Source: Planktothrix paucivesiculata PCC 9631 (GTDB lineage Bacteria; Cyanobacteriota; Cyanobacteriia; Cyanobacteriales; Microcoleaceae). Taken from it: a DNA stretch of 64,000 bases. Where the stretch lies: positions 188,436-252,435 of the forward strand of contig NZ_LR735021.1 in NCBI RefSeq assembly GCF_900009265.2. Reading direction: 5' to 3'. Positions 54,917 through 62,690 of this stretch are shown here, piece after piece. Within the stretch, counting starts at the first letter, position 1. Each line of letters opens with the position of its first letter. Both the position numbers and the translations under genes were made by a program. Under the pieces are notes generated by a model. That model was given only the letters and a program-made list of their open reading frames with translations, ran no database searches and was not told the origin of the DNA.

Positions 54917-55428
54917 ATAAAGATCGAGACAAACTTAGCCCTCCTGAAAAACTAAATCCGTCACATCAAATTGACAACTTTGATTCGGGTAACAGTCAGT
55001 TAGATGACTGGCTCAAGCGTCGTGCTTGGAAAAATGAGTTAGAAGGGGCTTCCCGTACTTATGTTCTTTGTGTGGGTGAAGTTGTCGTTGCCTATTACTG
55101 TCTTGCCAACGGCGCAGTAGCTCAAACTATTGCTCCAGGACGAGTTCGGCGTAATATGCCCGATCCAATTCCGGTTATGGTGATCGGAAGATTGGCCGTT
55201 GATCGGCAGTGGCAAAACCAAGGTATCGGGGGTGCTATGCTACGAGATGCGATTCTTCGCACGCTACAAGCGTCTGAAATTGCCGGAATCCGAGCAATTC
55301 TCGTCCATGCTATCTCGGAAGATGCAAAGCTCTTTTATCAGAAGTATGGGTTTACCGCCTCGGAGATCGATCCGATGATATTGATGGTAAAAGTTAGTGA
55401 TGCTATTATTTCACTTAAGTTAGGGTGA
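54907..55428 (+). CDS. tacT: TacT-type GNAT acetyltransferase toxin
   Basis: This 173-residue GNAT enzyme acetylates aminoacyl-tRNA and blocks translation. It shows FDSGNSQLDDWLKRRAW near the start, the acetyl-CoA loop RQWQNQGIGGAML, and the C-terminal Tyr in FYQKYGFTASEIDPM. The start is GTG 54907, overlapping the antitoxin by 10 bp. Full length, so the module looks active. It is inserted between the DndD-like genes and the restriction helicase and is convergent with the latter. Confidence 0.9.
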   Translation: MGLDKDRDKLSPPEKLNPSHQIDNFDSGNSQLDDWLKRRAWKNELEGASRTYVLCVGEVVVAYYCLANGAVAQTIAPGRVRRNMPDPIPVMVIGRLAVDRQWQNQGIGGAMLRDAILRTLQASEIAGIRAILVHAISEDAKLFYQKYGFTASEIDPMILMVKVSDAIISLKLG

Positions 55429-55441
55429 AAGCCAGGGTTTG

Positions 55442-56863
55442 TTATAAATCTAATAACCCATATCGTTTTTGTAACTGAAGTAATTTTAATCTCGCTTCCC
55501 CGGCATTATCAGCTAAATTGGCAAATTCCAAAAACCGTTTTAACTCTTTTCTTAACAAATTACGTTCAACTTCTAAGGTATTTCTATCTAAATCTGGCGG
55601 TAATACAATCATATCAAATAAAGTTGCCCGTTCTTTCCCCGGATGGGGTCTTAAAATTCTTCCCCGTCGCTGAATAAATTGTCGAGGATTACAACTACTG
55701 GCTAATATTACCGCATTTTGAATCGCTGGAATATCAACTCCTTCATCTAAACACCGAATAGCAACTAATCCTTGTAATTCTCCCTGTTCAAATTGTTGGC
55801 GTAATTTTTCCCGTTCAATTAAAGGGGTTTCGGCGGTATAAGTATTCACCCGATAACCTAATTCTGACCCCAATAACTCAACCGTTGCTTCTAATTGTCG
55901 AGGGGAATAATCCTCTAGGGTTTCTACACTGCCATCCCCACAATAAAATAAAGTATGGGTTGTATGTAACCGGGTTTTCATTAACTGGCGTAGGGCATCT
56001 AACTTATTACTGGCGGAGGCAATTAACCGAGATCTTTGGATGAGTAAAGCGGTGATAGTTTCGTTCTGTTCCCAGTCTTTATCCTCCATTAATGCCCACC
56101 CAATACGAGTAGTTAATCGATGATAAGCTCGACTTTCAGCTTCGGTTAATTCCACTAAAATCGGATAATATAAATACCGGACTAATGCCCCTTGACTAAT
56201 GGCTTGCGCTAAGGTTAATTCCGGTTGTAAAACAGGCCCAAAATAGTCTAAAATAGCCTCGCTTCCACTCTCATCAAAATGTCGTTCAGGCGTGGCAGAA
56301 AGTGCTAATCTCAAGCCAATATTTCGGGGTAAACTTTCTTCTAATCTGGGACTTCCTAAATTATGGGCTTCATCCCCAATAATCAGGGTTTTTTCAGGAA
56401 AATAACGGATTTGAGATTGCAAACCTTCAGAAATTAAGGTGGAATTAGTAGTAATAACCGTTAAAAAAGACTGAGTTCCGGCTCTTAATTGATATAATTC
56501 CGTTGATAACTTTCTTTGCCAATGGCGCACACTTTCAAAGGCTAAAATCGGTTGTAATCCAAATTTTTTAGCCTCCTTTTCCCATTGAATGACTAAATGG
56601 CGATAGGGACAAATAATGATAACTGCTTGTAATCCAATTTGATCATATAATTGAGTGGCGATCGCTAAAGCTGTAATAGTTTTACCGCTTCCAGTTGCCA
56701 TTTTCAAGGTTCCCCGTCCCCGATTTGCAAACCAGTTATTTACCGCTTGCTGTTGATAGGTTCGTAGATGCAAAGATGGGGGAATTTGAGGACAAAATAA
56801 GCCATTACCCATTATACAGTTATCATTTATTGGTGGGCTATAAGTACCAAGCGCATCTGTCAA
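55442..56863 (-). CDS. DEAD/DEAH helicase, DNA-phosphorothioation restriction type
   Basis: This 473-residue superfamily-2 helicase has Walker A KMATGSGKTITALA, Walker B LIIGDEAHNLG, motif III LALSATPER, and the C-terminal QFIQRRGRILRP. It resembles the cyanobacterial Dnd-linked restriction helicase family (dnd_restrict_1) and, more generally, XPB-like helicases. In Dnd systems such a helicase takes part in restricting unmodified DNA. A shorter start at ATG 56812 is possible. It lies near the DndD-like gene, but the modification enzymes are absent. Confidence 0.78.
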   Translation of the reverse strand: MTDALGTYSPPINDNCIMGNGLFCPQIPPSLHLRTYQQQAVNNWFANRGRGTLKMATGSGKTITALAIATQLYDQIGLQAVIIICPYRHLVIQWEKEAKKFGLQPILAFESVRHWQRKLSTELYQLRAGTQSFLTVITTNSTLISEGLQSQIRYFPEKTLIIGDEAHNLGSPRLEESLPRNIGLRLALSATPERHFDESGSEAILDYFGPVLQPELTLAQAISQGALVRYLYYPILVELTEAESRAYHRLTTRIGWALMEDKDWEQNETITALLIQRSRLIASASNKLDALRQLMKTRLHTTHTLFYCGDGSVETLEDYSPRQLEATVELLGSELGYRVNTYTAETPLIEREKLRQQFEQGELQGLVAIRCLDEGVDIPAIQNAVILASSCNPRQFIQRRGRILRPHPGKERATLFDMIVLPPDLDRNTLEVERNLLRKELKRFLEFANLADNAGEARLKLLQLQKRYGLLDL

Positions 56864-56922
56864 CTTATTAACTATAGCAAGTCTAAATCAGTTGCACAAA
56901 AGCATCATATAGTTAAAATTCA

Positions 56923-56999
<77 letters not shown>

Positions 57000-57090
57000 A
57001 TGCCTTAATTAAGACACCTTTAGTGAGTATAACACAGAAAAGATCAGTTAGGATCTATAAAGATGTGAATTTATTAGGAAAAGGTAGCCC

Positions 57091-57960
57091 GTGGTAGTCA
57101 AGCCAGACTGGTTAAGAGTCAAAGCCCCTCAATGGGAGCGTGTTGGCAACGTTAAAGGGATTTTGCGGGATTTAGGCTTAAACACCGTCTGTGAGGAAGC
57201 CTCCTGTCCCAATATTGGGGAATGCTTCAATGCTGGAACCGCCACATTTTTAATTATGGGGCCAGCCTGTACCCGGGCTTGTCCCTACTGTGATATTGAC
57301 TTTGAGAAAAAACCCCAACCCCTAGATATTACTGAACCGGAAAGATTAGCGGAAGCGGTACGACGCCTGAACTTGAATCATGTTGTGATCACTTCTGTCA
57401 ACCGGGATGACCTACCCGATGGCGGCGCGTCCCAGTTTGTTCGGTGTATTGAGGGGGTGCGATCGCTCTCTCCCCAAACCACTATTGAGGTCTTAATTCC
57501 CGATTTGTGTGGGAATTGGGACGCCTTAGAAATAATTTTGCAGGCTAAACCGGAAGTTCTCAACCACAATACCGAAACCATCAAACGGCTGTATCGTCGG
57601 GTTCGTCCCCAAGGCGACTATCAGCGCAGTTTAGAGTTATTAAAGCGATCGCGCCAACTCAGACCCGAAGTTTATACTAAATCTGGGTTAATGGTGGGAC
57701 TGGGTGAAACCGATGGGGAAGTTCGAGAGGCCATGGAAGATTTACGGGCCGTTGATTGTGATATTTTAACCTTGGGTCAATACCTCCAACCCACACCCAA
57801 ACATTTAGCCGTTGGGGGATTTATCCCACCCGAACAATTTGATACTTGGCAGCAGTTTGGTGAGTCTATCGGTTTCTTACAGGTGGTGGCTTCTCCCCTA
57901 ACCCGCAGTTCCTACCACGCAGAACAGGTACGAGCCTTAATGCAGCGATATCCGCGTTGA
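57091..57960 (+). CDS. lipA: lipoyl synthase
   Basis: This 289-residue radical SAM enzyme inserts two sulfurs into octanoyl groups on lipoate-dependent enzymes. It has the auxiliary cluster motif [13 protein letters not shown], the radical SAM motif [22 protein letters not shown], and the C-terminal [10 protein letters not shown]. The start is GTG 57091. Length is normal for cyanobacterial LipA. The last 30 bases of the coding region form the first part of a 67-bp tandem repeat that continues downstream. Confidence 0.94.
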   Translation: MVVKPDWLRVKAPQWERVGNVKGILRDLGLNTVCEEASCPNIGECFNAGTATFLIMGPACTRACPYCDIDFEKKPQPLDITEPERLAEAVRRLNLNHVVITSVNRDDLPDGGASQFVRCIEGVRSLSPQTTIEVLIPDLCGNWDALEIILQAKPEVLNHNTETIKRLYRRVRPQGDYQRSLELLKRSRQLRPEVYTKSGLMVGLGETDGEVREAMEDLRAVDCDILTLGQYLQPTPKHLAVGGFIPPEQFDTWQQFGESIGFLQVVASPLTRSSYHAEQVRALMQRYPR

Positions 57961-58097
57961 TACCGTAGTGAGTCCTTTAGGACTCCCTCTCAAGGTTCGA
58001 GCCTTAATACAGCGATATCCGCGTTAATACCGTAGTGAGTCCTTTAGGACTCCCTCTCAAGGTTCGAGCCTTAATACAGCGATATCCGGGTTGATAC
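57931..58097. repeat. 67-bp tandem repeat copied from the lipA 3' end
   Basis: Units start at 57931, 57998 and 58065 (third one partial). Each begins cgagccttaat followed by acagcgatatcc-like sequence, which in unit 1 is the end of lipA. Each full unit carries the hairpin GAGTCCTTTAGGACTC (57970-57985, 58037-58052). Units are nearly identical, so the duplication is recent. The hairpins could act as terminators. Confidence 0.85.
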
Positions 58098-58152
58098 TCC
58101 AGTTTCCCAAAATTGAGACAAAATAGAGAGAATATTCTAACCCTTGAGAACG

Positions 58153-60228
58153 ATGACTTGCTGCATCAACCCCCAATGTCCGAACCCAAACAACCCCGAT
58201 AATACGGTTTACTGTCAAAGCTGCGGTGTCCCCATACCCGACTTCCTGCGGGGACGGTTTCGCATGATCAAACTGTTAGGACAAGGGGGGTTTGGTCGGA
58301 CTTATTTAGCGGAAGATATCGATAAATTGAATGAGAAATGTGTGGTGAAACAGTTTGTTCCCATGATACAAGGAACAGCAGGACTACAAAAAGCTTTAGA
58401 ATTATTTGAACGAGAAGCGAAACAACTACAACAACTGGGACACCATTCGCAAATTCCGGCATTATGGGCTTATTTTTCAGAAAATAATCAACTCTATTTA
58501 ATTCAGCAATATATTGAAGGGGAAACTTTAGATAAGATTTTACAAAAACAAGGGGTTTGGACAGAACAGCAAGTTAAGGAATTATTAATCAGTTTGTTAC
58601 CTGTTCTCAAATTTATTCACCAGCAAAAGGTGATTCACCGTGACCTCAAACCCGATAATATTATGCGTCGTCGGAATGGGGAATATGTGTTAATTGATTT
58701 TGGGGTAGCGAAAGATTTATCAGGAACGGTAGTCTATACCCAAGTCGGAACCCGTGTTGGTTCCCATGGATATGCAAGTCGGGAACAAATGCAAGGCGGG
58801 GAGGCTTATGCGGCCAGTGATTTATATAGTTTAGGGGTGACTTGTTTTTATCTATTAACTAAAATTTCACCTCTGGAATTATGGTTAGATGACGGTTACA
58901 GTTGGACGACAAATTGGCAAAAATATGTCAAGCAAAATCTTAGTCCACAATTAAAGAAAGTTCTTGATCAGCTACTAAAAAAAGATATTGGAGATCGTTA
59001 TTCTTCTGCTGATCAGGTGTTACAGAATTTACAGATAATACGACCACCACAACCAGCGCCAACACCGAAGCCAACACCGAAGCCAACACCGAAGCCAACA
59101 CCGAAGCCAACACCGAAGCCAACACCAAAGCCAACACCGAAGCCAACACGCACCCACAATAATCATATTAACTTCTGGGTGGGTTTATCTATTGGGATAT
59201 TGCTGTTAGTCGGATTATCTATTGGGATATTGCTGCAAGTCAGATCTAGCAAGGCTAAATCAGTCATTCCGATCAGCAATTCTACAATATCACCAACTCC
59301 CATAGCCGTTGCCACAACCGCCCCCTCACCCCAAGTATCCTCGCAAGACCCCACCTTGGTTGCCACTCTCACCGGACATTCAGAGCCTGTCTCCTCTGTA
59401 GCCTTCAGTCCCGATGGTCGGACGTTAGCTAGTGGGAGTGATGACGAGACGATAAAATTGTGGGATGTGCAGAGCCAACGGCAAATTGCCACTCTCACCG
59501 GATATTCAGGTTCTGTCTTGTCTGTAGCCTTCAGTCCCGATGGTCGGACGTTAGCCAGTGGGAGTTATGACAACACGATAAAATTGTGGGATGTGCAGAG
59601 CCAAGGGAAAATTGCCACTCTCACCGGACATTCAAGTGTTGTCTGGTCTGTAGCCTTCAGTCCCGATGGTCGGACGTTAGCCAGTGGGAGTTTGGACAAC
59701 ACGATTAAATTGTGGGATGTGCAGAGCCAACGGGAAATTGCCACTCTCACCGGACATTCAGATTATGTCGTCTCTGTAGCCTTCAGTCCCGATGGTCGGA
59801 CGTTAGCTAGTGGGGGTCACGACAAGACGATTAAATTGTGGGATGTGCCGAGCCAACGGAAAATTGCTACTCTCACCGGACATTCAGAGTCTGTTGACTC
59901 TGTAGCCTTCAGTCCCGATGGTCGGACGTTAGCCGGGAGTTTTGACAAGACGATTAAATTGTGGGATGTGCAGAGCCAACGGCAAATTGCCACGCTCACC
60001 GGACATTCAGAGTCTGTCGGCTCTGTAGCCTTCAGTCCCGATGGTCGGACGTTAGCCAGTATGAGTGGGGACAAGACGATTAAATTGTGGGATGTGCAGA
60101 GCCAACGGCAAATTGCTACTCTCACCGGACATTCAAGTGATGTCTTGTCTGTAGCCTTCAGTCCCGATGGTCGGACGTTAGCTAGTGGGAGTTATGACAA
60201 CACGATTAAATTGTGGCGAGTGCCGTAG
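58153..60228 (+). CDS. zinc-ribbon Ser/Thr kinase with seven WD40 repeats
   Basis: This protein of about 691 residues begins with a zinc ribbon (CCINPQCPNPNNP...YCQSCG), then a Hanks-type kinase domain (GQGGFGRTYLAED, Lys in CVVKQF, HRDLKPDNIMRR, DFGVAKD). A (PTPK)n linker encoded by near-perfect 12-bp repeats, a membrane helix region (FWVGLSIGILLLVGLSIGILL) and seven WD40 units follow. So the kinase is cytoplasmic and the propeller probably outside. The WD40 units are almost identical in DNA (126-bp period); unit 5 has lost one codon. ATG 58153 is preferred; TTG 58144 is in frame upstream. Confidence 0.9.
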   Translation: MTCCINPQCPNPNNPDNTVYCQSCGVPIPDFLRGRFRMIKLLGQGGFGRTYLAEDIDKLNEKCVVKQFVPMIQGTAGLQKALELFEREAKQLQQLGHHSQIPALWAYFSENNQLYLIQQYIEGETLDKILQKQGVWTEQQVKELLISLLPVLKFIHQQKVIHRDLKPDNIMRRRNGEYVLIDFGVAKDLSGTVVYTQVGTRVGSHGYASREQMQGGEAYAASDLYSLGVTCFYLLTKISPLELWLDDGYSWTTNWQKYVKQNLSPQLKKVLDQLLKKDIGDRYSSADQVLQNLQIIRPPQPAPTPKPTPKPTPKPTPKPTPKPTPKPTPKPTRTHNNHINFWVGLSIGILLLVGLSIGILLQVRSSKAKSVIPISNSTISPTPIAVATTAPSPQVSSQDPTLVATLTGHSEPVSSVAFSPDGRTLASGSDDETIKLWDVQSQRQIATLTGYSGSVLSVAFSPDGRTLASGSYDNTIKLWDVQSQGKIATLTGHSSVVWSVAFSPDGRTLASGSLDNTIKLWDVQSQREIATLTGHSDYVVSVAFSPDGRTLASGGHDKTIKLWDVPSQRKIATLTGHSESVDSVAFSPDGRTLAGSFDKTIKLWDVQSQRQIATLTGHSESVGSVAFSPDGRTLASMSGDKTIKLWDVQSQRQIATLTGHSSDVLSVAFSPDGRTLASGSYDNTIKLWRVP

Positions 60229-60245
60229 GGGCGGGTTCGAGTAGC

Positions 60246-60327
60246 AGAAACCGGGTTTCTCAAGATATCTTGATTTGTAGCAATTAACTTAATTAGAAAC
60301 CCGGTTTCTTTGGGTATTTGCGATCGC
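60246..60327. repeat. dispersed repeat A, copy 1
   Basis: This 82-bp unit holds AGAAACCGGGTTTCT, the palindrome CAAGATATCTTG, a second AGAAACCCGGTTTCT and a final HIP1 octamer. A second copy of the same length is at 60948-61029. Three palindromes in one unit imply a strong folded form in RNA or single-stranded DNA. No coding capacity. Confidence 0.8.
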
Positions 60328-60390
60328 ATTCGGGGCGGGTTTAGCCAGATTTTTGCTAATTAACAGAGATGAACGCGAACCCGCCCCTAC
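60328..60390. repeat. dispersed repeat B, copy 1
   Basis: This 63-bp unit has the inverted ends GGGGCGGGTT...AACCCGCCCC enclosing tagccagattt and ctaattaacagagat. A second copy is at 61685-61747. An extra inverted partner, GTAGGGGCGGGTTCG at 60225-60239, matches the reverse complement of 60376-60390 exactly. Confidence 0.8.
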
Positions 60391-60450
60391 GATATAGAAA
60401 TATTTCTGTTATTCTAAAACAAGGAAACAATATTATTAATTGCTGTGATT

Positions 60451-60669
60451 ATGATTAGACGAGTAACAATTTATTCCGGTGAAGATGGTTACTGGGTGGT
60501 TGAATGTCCGAGTTTACCCGGTTGTGTGAGTCAGGGTAAAACTCAAGAAGAAGCATTAATCAATATTAAAGAAGCAATTCAAGGCTATATTTTAGCTTTA
60601 GAAGAAGATGGTTTACCTGTACCCCAGGAAAATGTTGAGACTTTAGAAAATTTACTGTTAGTGGTATGA
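60451..60669 (+). CDS. hicB: HicB-type antitoxin
   Basis: This protein of about 72 residues has the HicB partial RNase-H fold: VTIYSGEDGYWVVECPSLPGCVSQGKT followed by EEALINIKEAIQGYI. Antitoxin first, then toxin, with a 4-bp overlap. ATG 60451 is preferred; GTG 60445 is an alternative. No extra DNA-binding tail is present, so regulation may rest on complex formation. Confidence 0.88.
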   Translation: MIRRVTIYSGEDGYWVVECPSLPGCVSQGKTQEEALINIKEAIQGYILALEEDGLPVPQENVETLENLLLVV

Positions 60670-60887
60670 GTAAATTGCCTAGAATTTCAGGTAAGGAATG
60701 TGTTAAAGCTTTAGAGAAAGTGGGTTTTTATCTAAGACGACAACAAGGTAGCCATCTGATTCTCAGACGTAATGAACCTTTAACACAAGTCGTTGTTCCA
60801 AATCATTCCGAACTGGATAAAGGAACTTTAAGATCAATTATTAGAGGTGCTGGCTTAAGTGTCGATGATTTTTTACGATTACTGTAA
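60666..60887 (+). CDS. hicA: HicA mRNA interferase toxin
   Basis: This 73-residue toxin has a double-stranded-RNA-binding-like fold: ISGKECVKALEKVGFYLRRQQGSHLILRR, with the catalytic His in GSH, and a C-terminal LDKGTLRSIIRGAGLS. Overlaps hicB by ATGA. Complete and probably functional. Confidence 0.92.
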   Translation: MSKLPRISGKECVKALEKVGFYLRRQQGSHLILRRNEPLTQVVVPNHSELDKGTLRSIIRGAGLSVDDFLRLL

Positions 60888-60947
60888 TCTATATTGAAGG
60901 CAATAAACCCTAGTTATCAGGTCTTTTGGCAAATTGCGATCGCATTC

Positions 60948-61029
60948 AGAAACCCAGTTTCTCAAGATATCTTGATTTGTAGTAATTAATTTAATTAGAA
61001 ACCCGGTTTCTTGGGATATTTGCGATCGC
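60948..61029. repeat. dispersed repeat A, copy 2
   Basis: Same 82-bp pattern as the copy at 60246-60327, with a few substitutions (AGAAACCCAGTTTCT at its left end). The central palindrome CAAGATATCTTG and the final HIP1 octamer are kept. Confidence 0.8.
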
Positions 61030-61053
61030 CGATAGGTGTAACCGAGACGTTGA

Positions 61054-61440
61054 TCATGGTGTTTTGATCTTAAAATAAGTTAATATTTTTTCATCCTGAG
61101 TAATTAATGATAAGCCGTTAATCTTAGCCGTTGCGACGATAATTTGGTCGGCGGGATCTGCATGAAATCCAGAGAGTCGAGTAGATTCTAGGATAATTGG
61201 CAGGTTTAATGGTAGCAATTGAATACCGGGGTATTTTAGGGCGAGTTCGAGCCATTCTTCTATAGAAGACTCAAAAGTTAGTCTATTTTTTTCGACTAAT
61301 TTGGCAATTTCCCAGCAAGAAATGATACTGATTCCTATACCACTTGTTTGATGTGCTAGAATGATATCGCGGTTTTGGGGTGACAGTTTAGGATGATCGT
61401 CAACCCACCAAATCCAGATATGAGTGTCTAGGATAATCAT
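61054..61440 (-). CDS. VapC-type PIN toxin
   Basis: This 128-residue PIN-domain ribonuclease contains MIILDTHIWIWW (Asp5), SIISCWEIAKL (Glu), FHADPADQIIVATA (Asp) and LITQDEKI (Asp). This is the common type II toxin form DTHIWIW...DPADRLI. The gene overlaps its antitoxin by 4 bp. Full length. Confidence 0.92.
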   Translation of the reverse strand: MIILDTHIWIWWVDDHPKLSPQNRDIILAHQTSGIGISIISCWEIAKLVEKNRLTFESSIEEWLELALKYPGIQLLPLNLPIILESTRLSGFHADPADQIIVATAKINGLSLITQDEKILTYFKIKTP

Positions 61441-61649
61441 GTTAGCGCCTCCCAGTCTTCTACGGCTACGGGTTCGTAGGGATATTCATAGCGAATGACT
61501 TTTCCGCGCAGGGGATGTTCAGAGGTAAGCTGTGGTAAGGAAGTTGAGCGCATATCATTTTTGACAGTTTGTAAAATGGCTTCAATGATTAGGATACGAT
61601 CTTCGATTGATGTTCCTTGCAGTTTTTCTAGGATATCTGATTCAATCAT
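61437..61649 (-). CDS. VapB-type antitoxin
   Basis: This 70-residue protein has an N-terminal helix pair (DILEKLQGTSIEDRILIIEAILQTVKND) and a C-terminal strand-rich tail (HPLRGKVIRYEYPYEPVAVEDWEAL) that would lie along the PIN toxin. It is coupled to the VapC gene by overlap. The DNA-binding class is not obvious from sequence. Confidence 0.82.
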   Translation of the reverse strand: MIESDILEKLQGTSIEDRILIIEAILQTVKNDMRSTSLPQLTSEHPLRGKVIRYEYPYEPVAVEDWEALT

Positions 61650-61684
61650 TTGTTTATTCTTGTATGATTAGGGGTAGGTTTAGC

Positions 61685-61747
61685 ATTCGGGGCGGGTTTA
61701 GCCAGATTTATACTAATTAACAGAGATTGTCTCGAACCCGCCCCTAC
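61685..61747. repeat. dispersed repeat B, copy 2
   Basis: A 63-bp copy of the element at 60328-60390 with the same GGGGCGGGTT...AACCCGCCCC ends and only a few internal changes. It lies upstream of the RelE-like toxin gene. Confidence 0.8.
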
Positions 61748-61797
61748 AATTGAGGGATTTGATAATAGGGGAAAGTGCGATCACTATAAATAATATT

Positions 61798-62127
61798 ATG
61801 GAAAGTCAACCCAGGGAGATTCAACGTTATGTGACACCAGATGGTAAAATTCCCTTTGATCAGTGGTACGAATCCCTAAGCGACGCTAAAACTCAATATA
61901 AAATAGATGCAAGGATAGAACGAATTGCGTTAGGTAATTTAGGAGATTACCGTTTTGTAGGAGCAGGGGTTTATGAGTTCAGAATTAATTATGGCCCTGG
62001 TTATCGCCTTTACTTTGGACAAATCGGATTAAAAATTGTGTTATTGCTGTTTGGGGGAGATAAAAGCACCCAAAAACAAGATATTCGTCAAGCTCAGGAG
62101 TATTGGAAAGATTATGACAAACATTAA
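61798..62127 (+). CDS. RelE/HigB-like toxin (Gp49-related killer protein)
   Basis: This 109-residue protein starts at ATG 61798 (MESQPREIQRYVTPDGKIPFDQWYESL). It has the family features KIDARIERIALGNLGDYRFVGAGVYEFRINYGPGYRLYFG and LLLFGGDKSTQKQDIRQA. These are ribosome-dependent mRNA interferases. The order is toxin first, as in HigBA. It overlaps the following antitoxin by 14 bp. A longer frame from 61750 has no family support. Confidence 0.88.
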   Translation: MESQPREIQRYVTPDGKIPFDQWYESLSDAKTQYKIDARIERIALGNLGDYRFVGAGVYEFRINYGPGYRLYFGQIGLKIVLLLFGGDKSTQKQDIRQAQEYWKDYDKH

Positions 62128-62449
62128 AATACCAACTTCTAAACCCTATCAGGATTTTATAATTGAAAAGCTGAAAAATTCTGAACACGCTGCGGGTTTT
62201 TTGACCGCAATATTAGAAGAAGAAAACCCCGAACCTGAATTATTGAAAAATGCGATCGCTAAGGTAATTGAAGCAAAATATCAAAATCAAGATTTATCAA
62301 ACGAAGCCAAATTATGTTATGAAAAACTTAATCACCTGTTAACAGAATCAGGTTGTGCTGAAATTTATGGTTTTATTGAATTATTGAATAGTTTGGGATT
62401 TGAGATTTCAATTCATGTTAAAGAATATATTACAGAAATTGACGAATAA
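62114..62449 (+). CDS. antitoxin partner of the RelE-like toxin
   Basis: This 111-residue protein starts at ATG 62114 (MTNIKIPTSKPYQDFIIEKL). The first half (YQDFIIEKLKNSEHAAGFLTAILEEENPEPELLKNAIAKVIEA) matches the usual start of addiction-module antidote proteins. The second half is helical, and a standard helix-turn-helix motif is weak (LLTESGCAEIYGFIELLNSLGFEISI). It is positioned as antitoxin by overlap with the toxin gene. Confidence 0.78.
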   Translation: MTNIKIPTSKPYQDFIIEKLKNSEHAAGFLTAILEEENPEPELLKNAIAKVIEAKYQNQDLSNEAKLCYEKLNHLLTESGCAEIYGFIELLNSLGFEISIHVKEYITEIDE

Positions 62450-62507
62450 GAACCTGCGATCGCTTGATCATTAAGGCGACTCTTATTTTTATCTTTAACC
62501 TTTGGAA

Positions 62508-62581
62508 CGGGACTGACGGGGCTCGAACCCGCAACTTCCGCCGTGACAGGGCGGTGCTCTAACCAATTGAACTACAGTCCC
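62508..62581 (-). tRNA. tRNA-Asp (anticodon GTC)
   Basis: On the minus strand a 74-nt cloverleaf is read: acceptor GGGACTG/CAGTCCC, D-arm with AGTTCAATTGGTTAGAGC, anticodon stem CCGCC/GGCGG with loop CTGTCAC (anticodon GTC), T-arm with GGGTTCGAGCCC. Discriminator is G, as expected for aspartate. Confidence 0.95.
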
Positions 62582-62690
62582 TTGCTGTCGTTCTTTTTTT
62601 TGCGACAATTTTTATTATTACTGCTTTTTTCTAATTTGTCAAGCCTTTCTAGGAAAATTTTTTTCAGGGGGCTTTGGGCTGAGTTGGGCA

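Noticed and set aside
57931-58097. Second CRISPR-like pattern
   Set aside because: Repeat and intervening sequence are both identical, so it is a tandem duplication without spacers.
58940-59149. Minus-strand LASVLASV repeat frame
   Set aside because: Complement of the PTPK linker repeats of the kinase; low complexity.
59163-60125. Minus-strand frames with repeated RVAICRWLCTSHN
   Set aside because: Antisense shadows of the WD40 DNA repeats.
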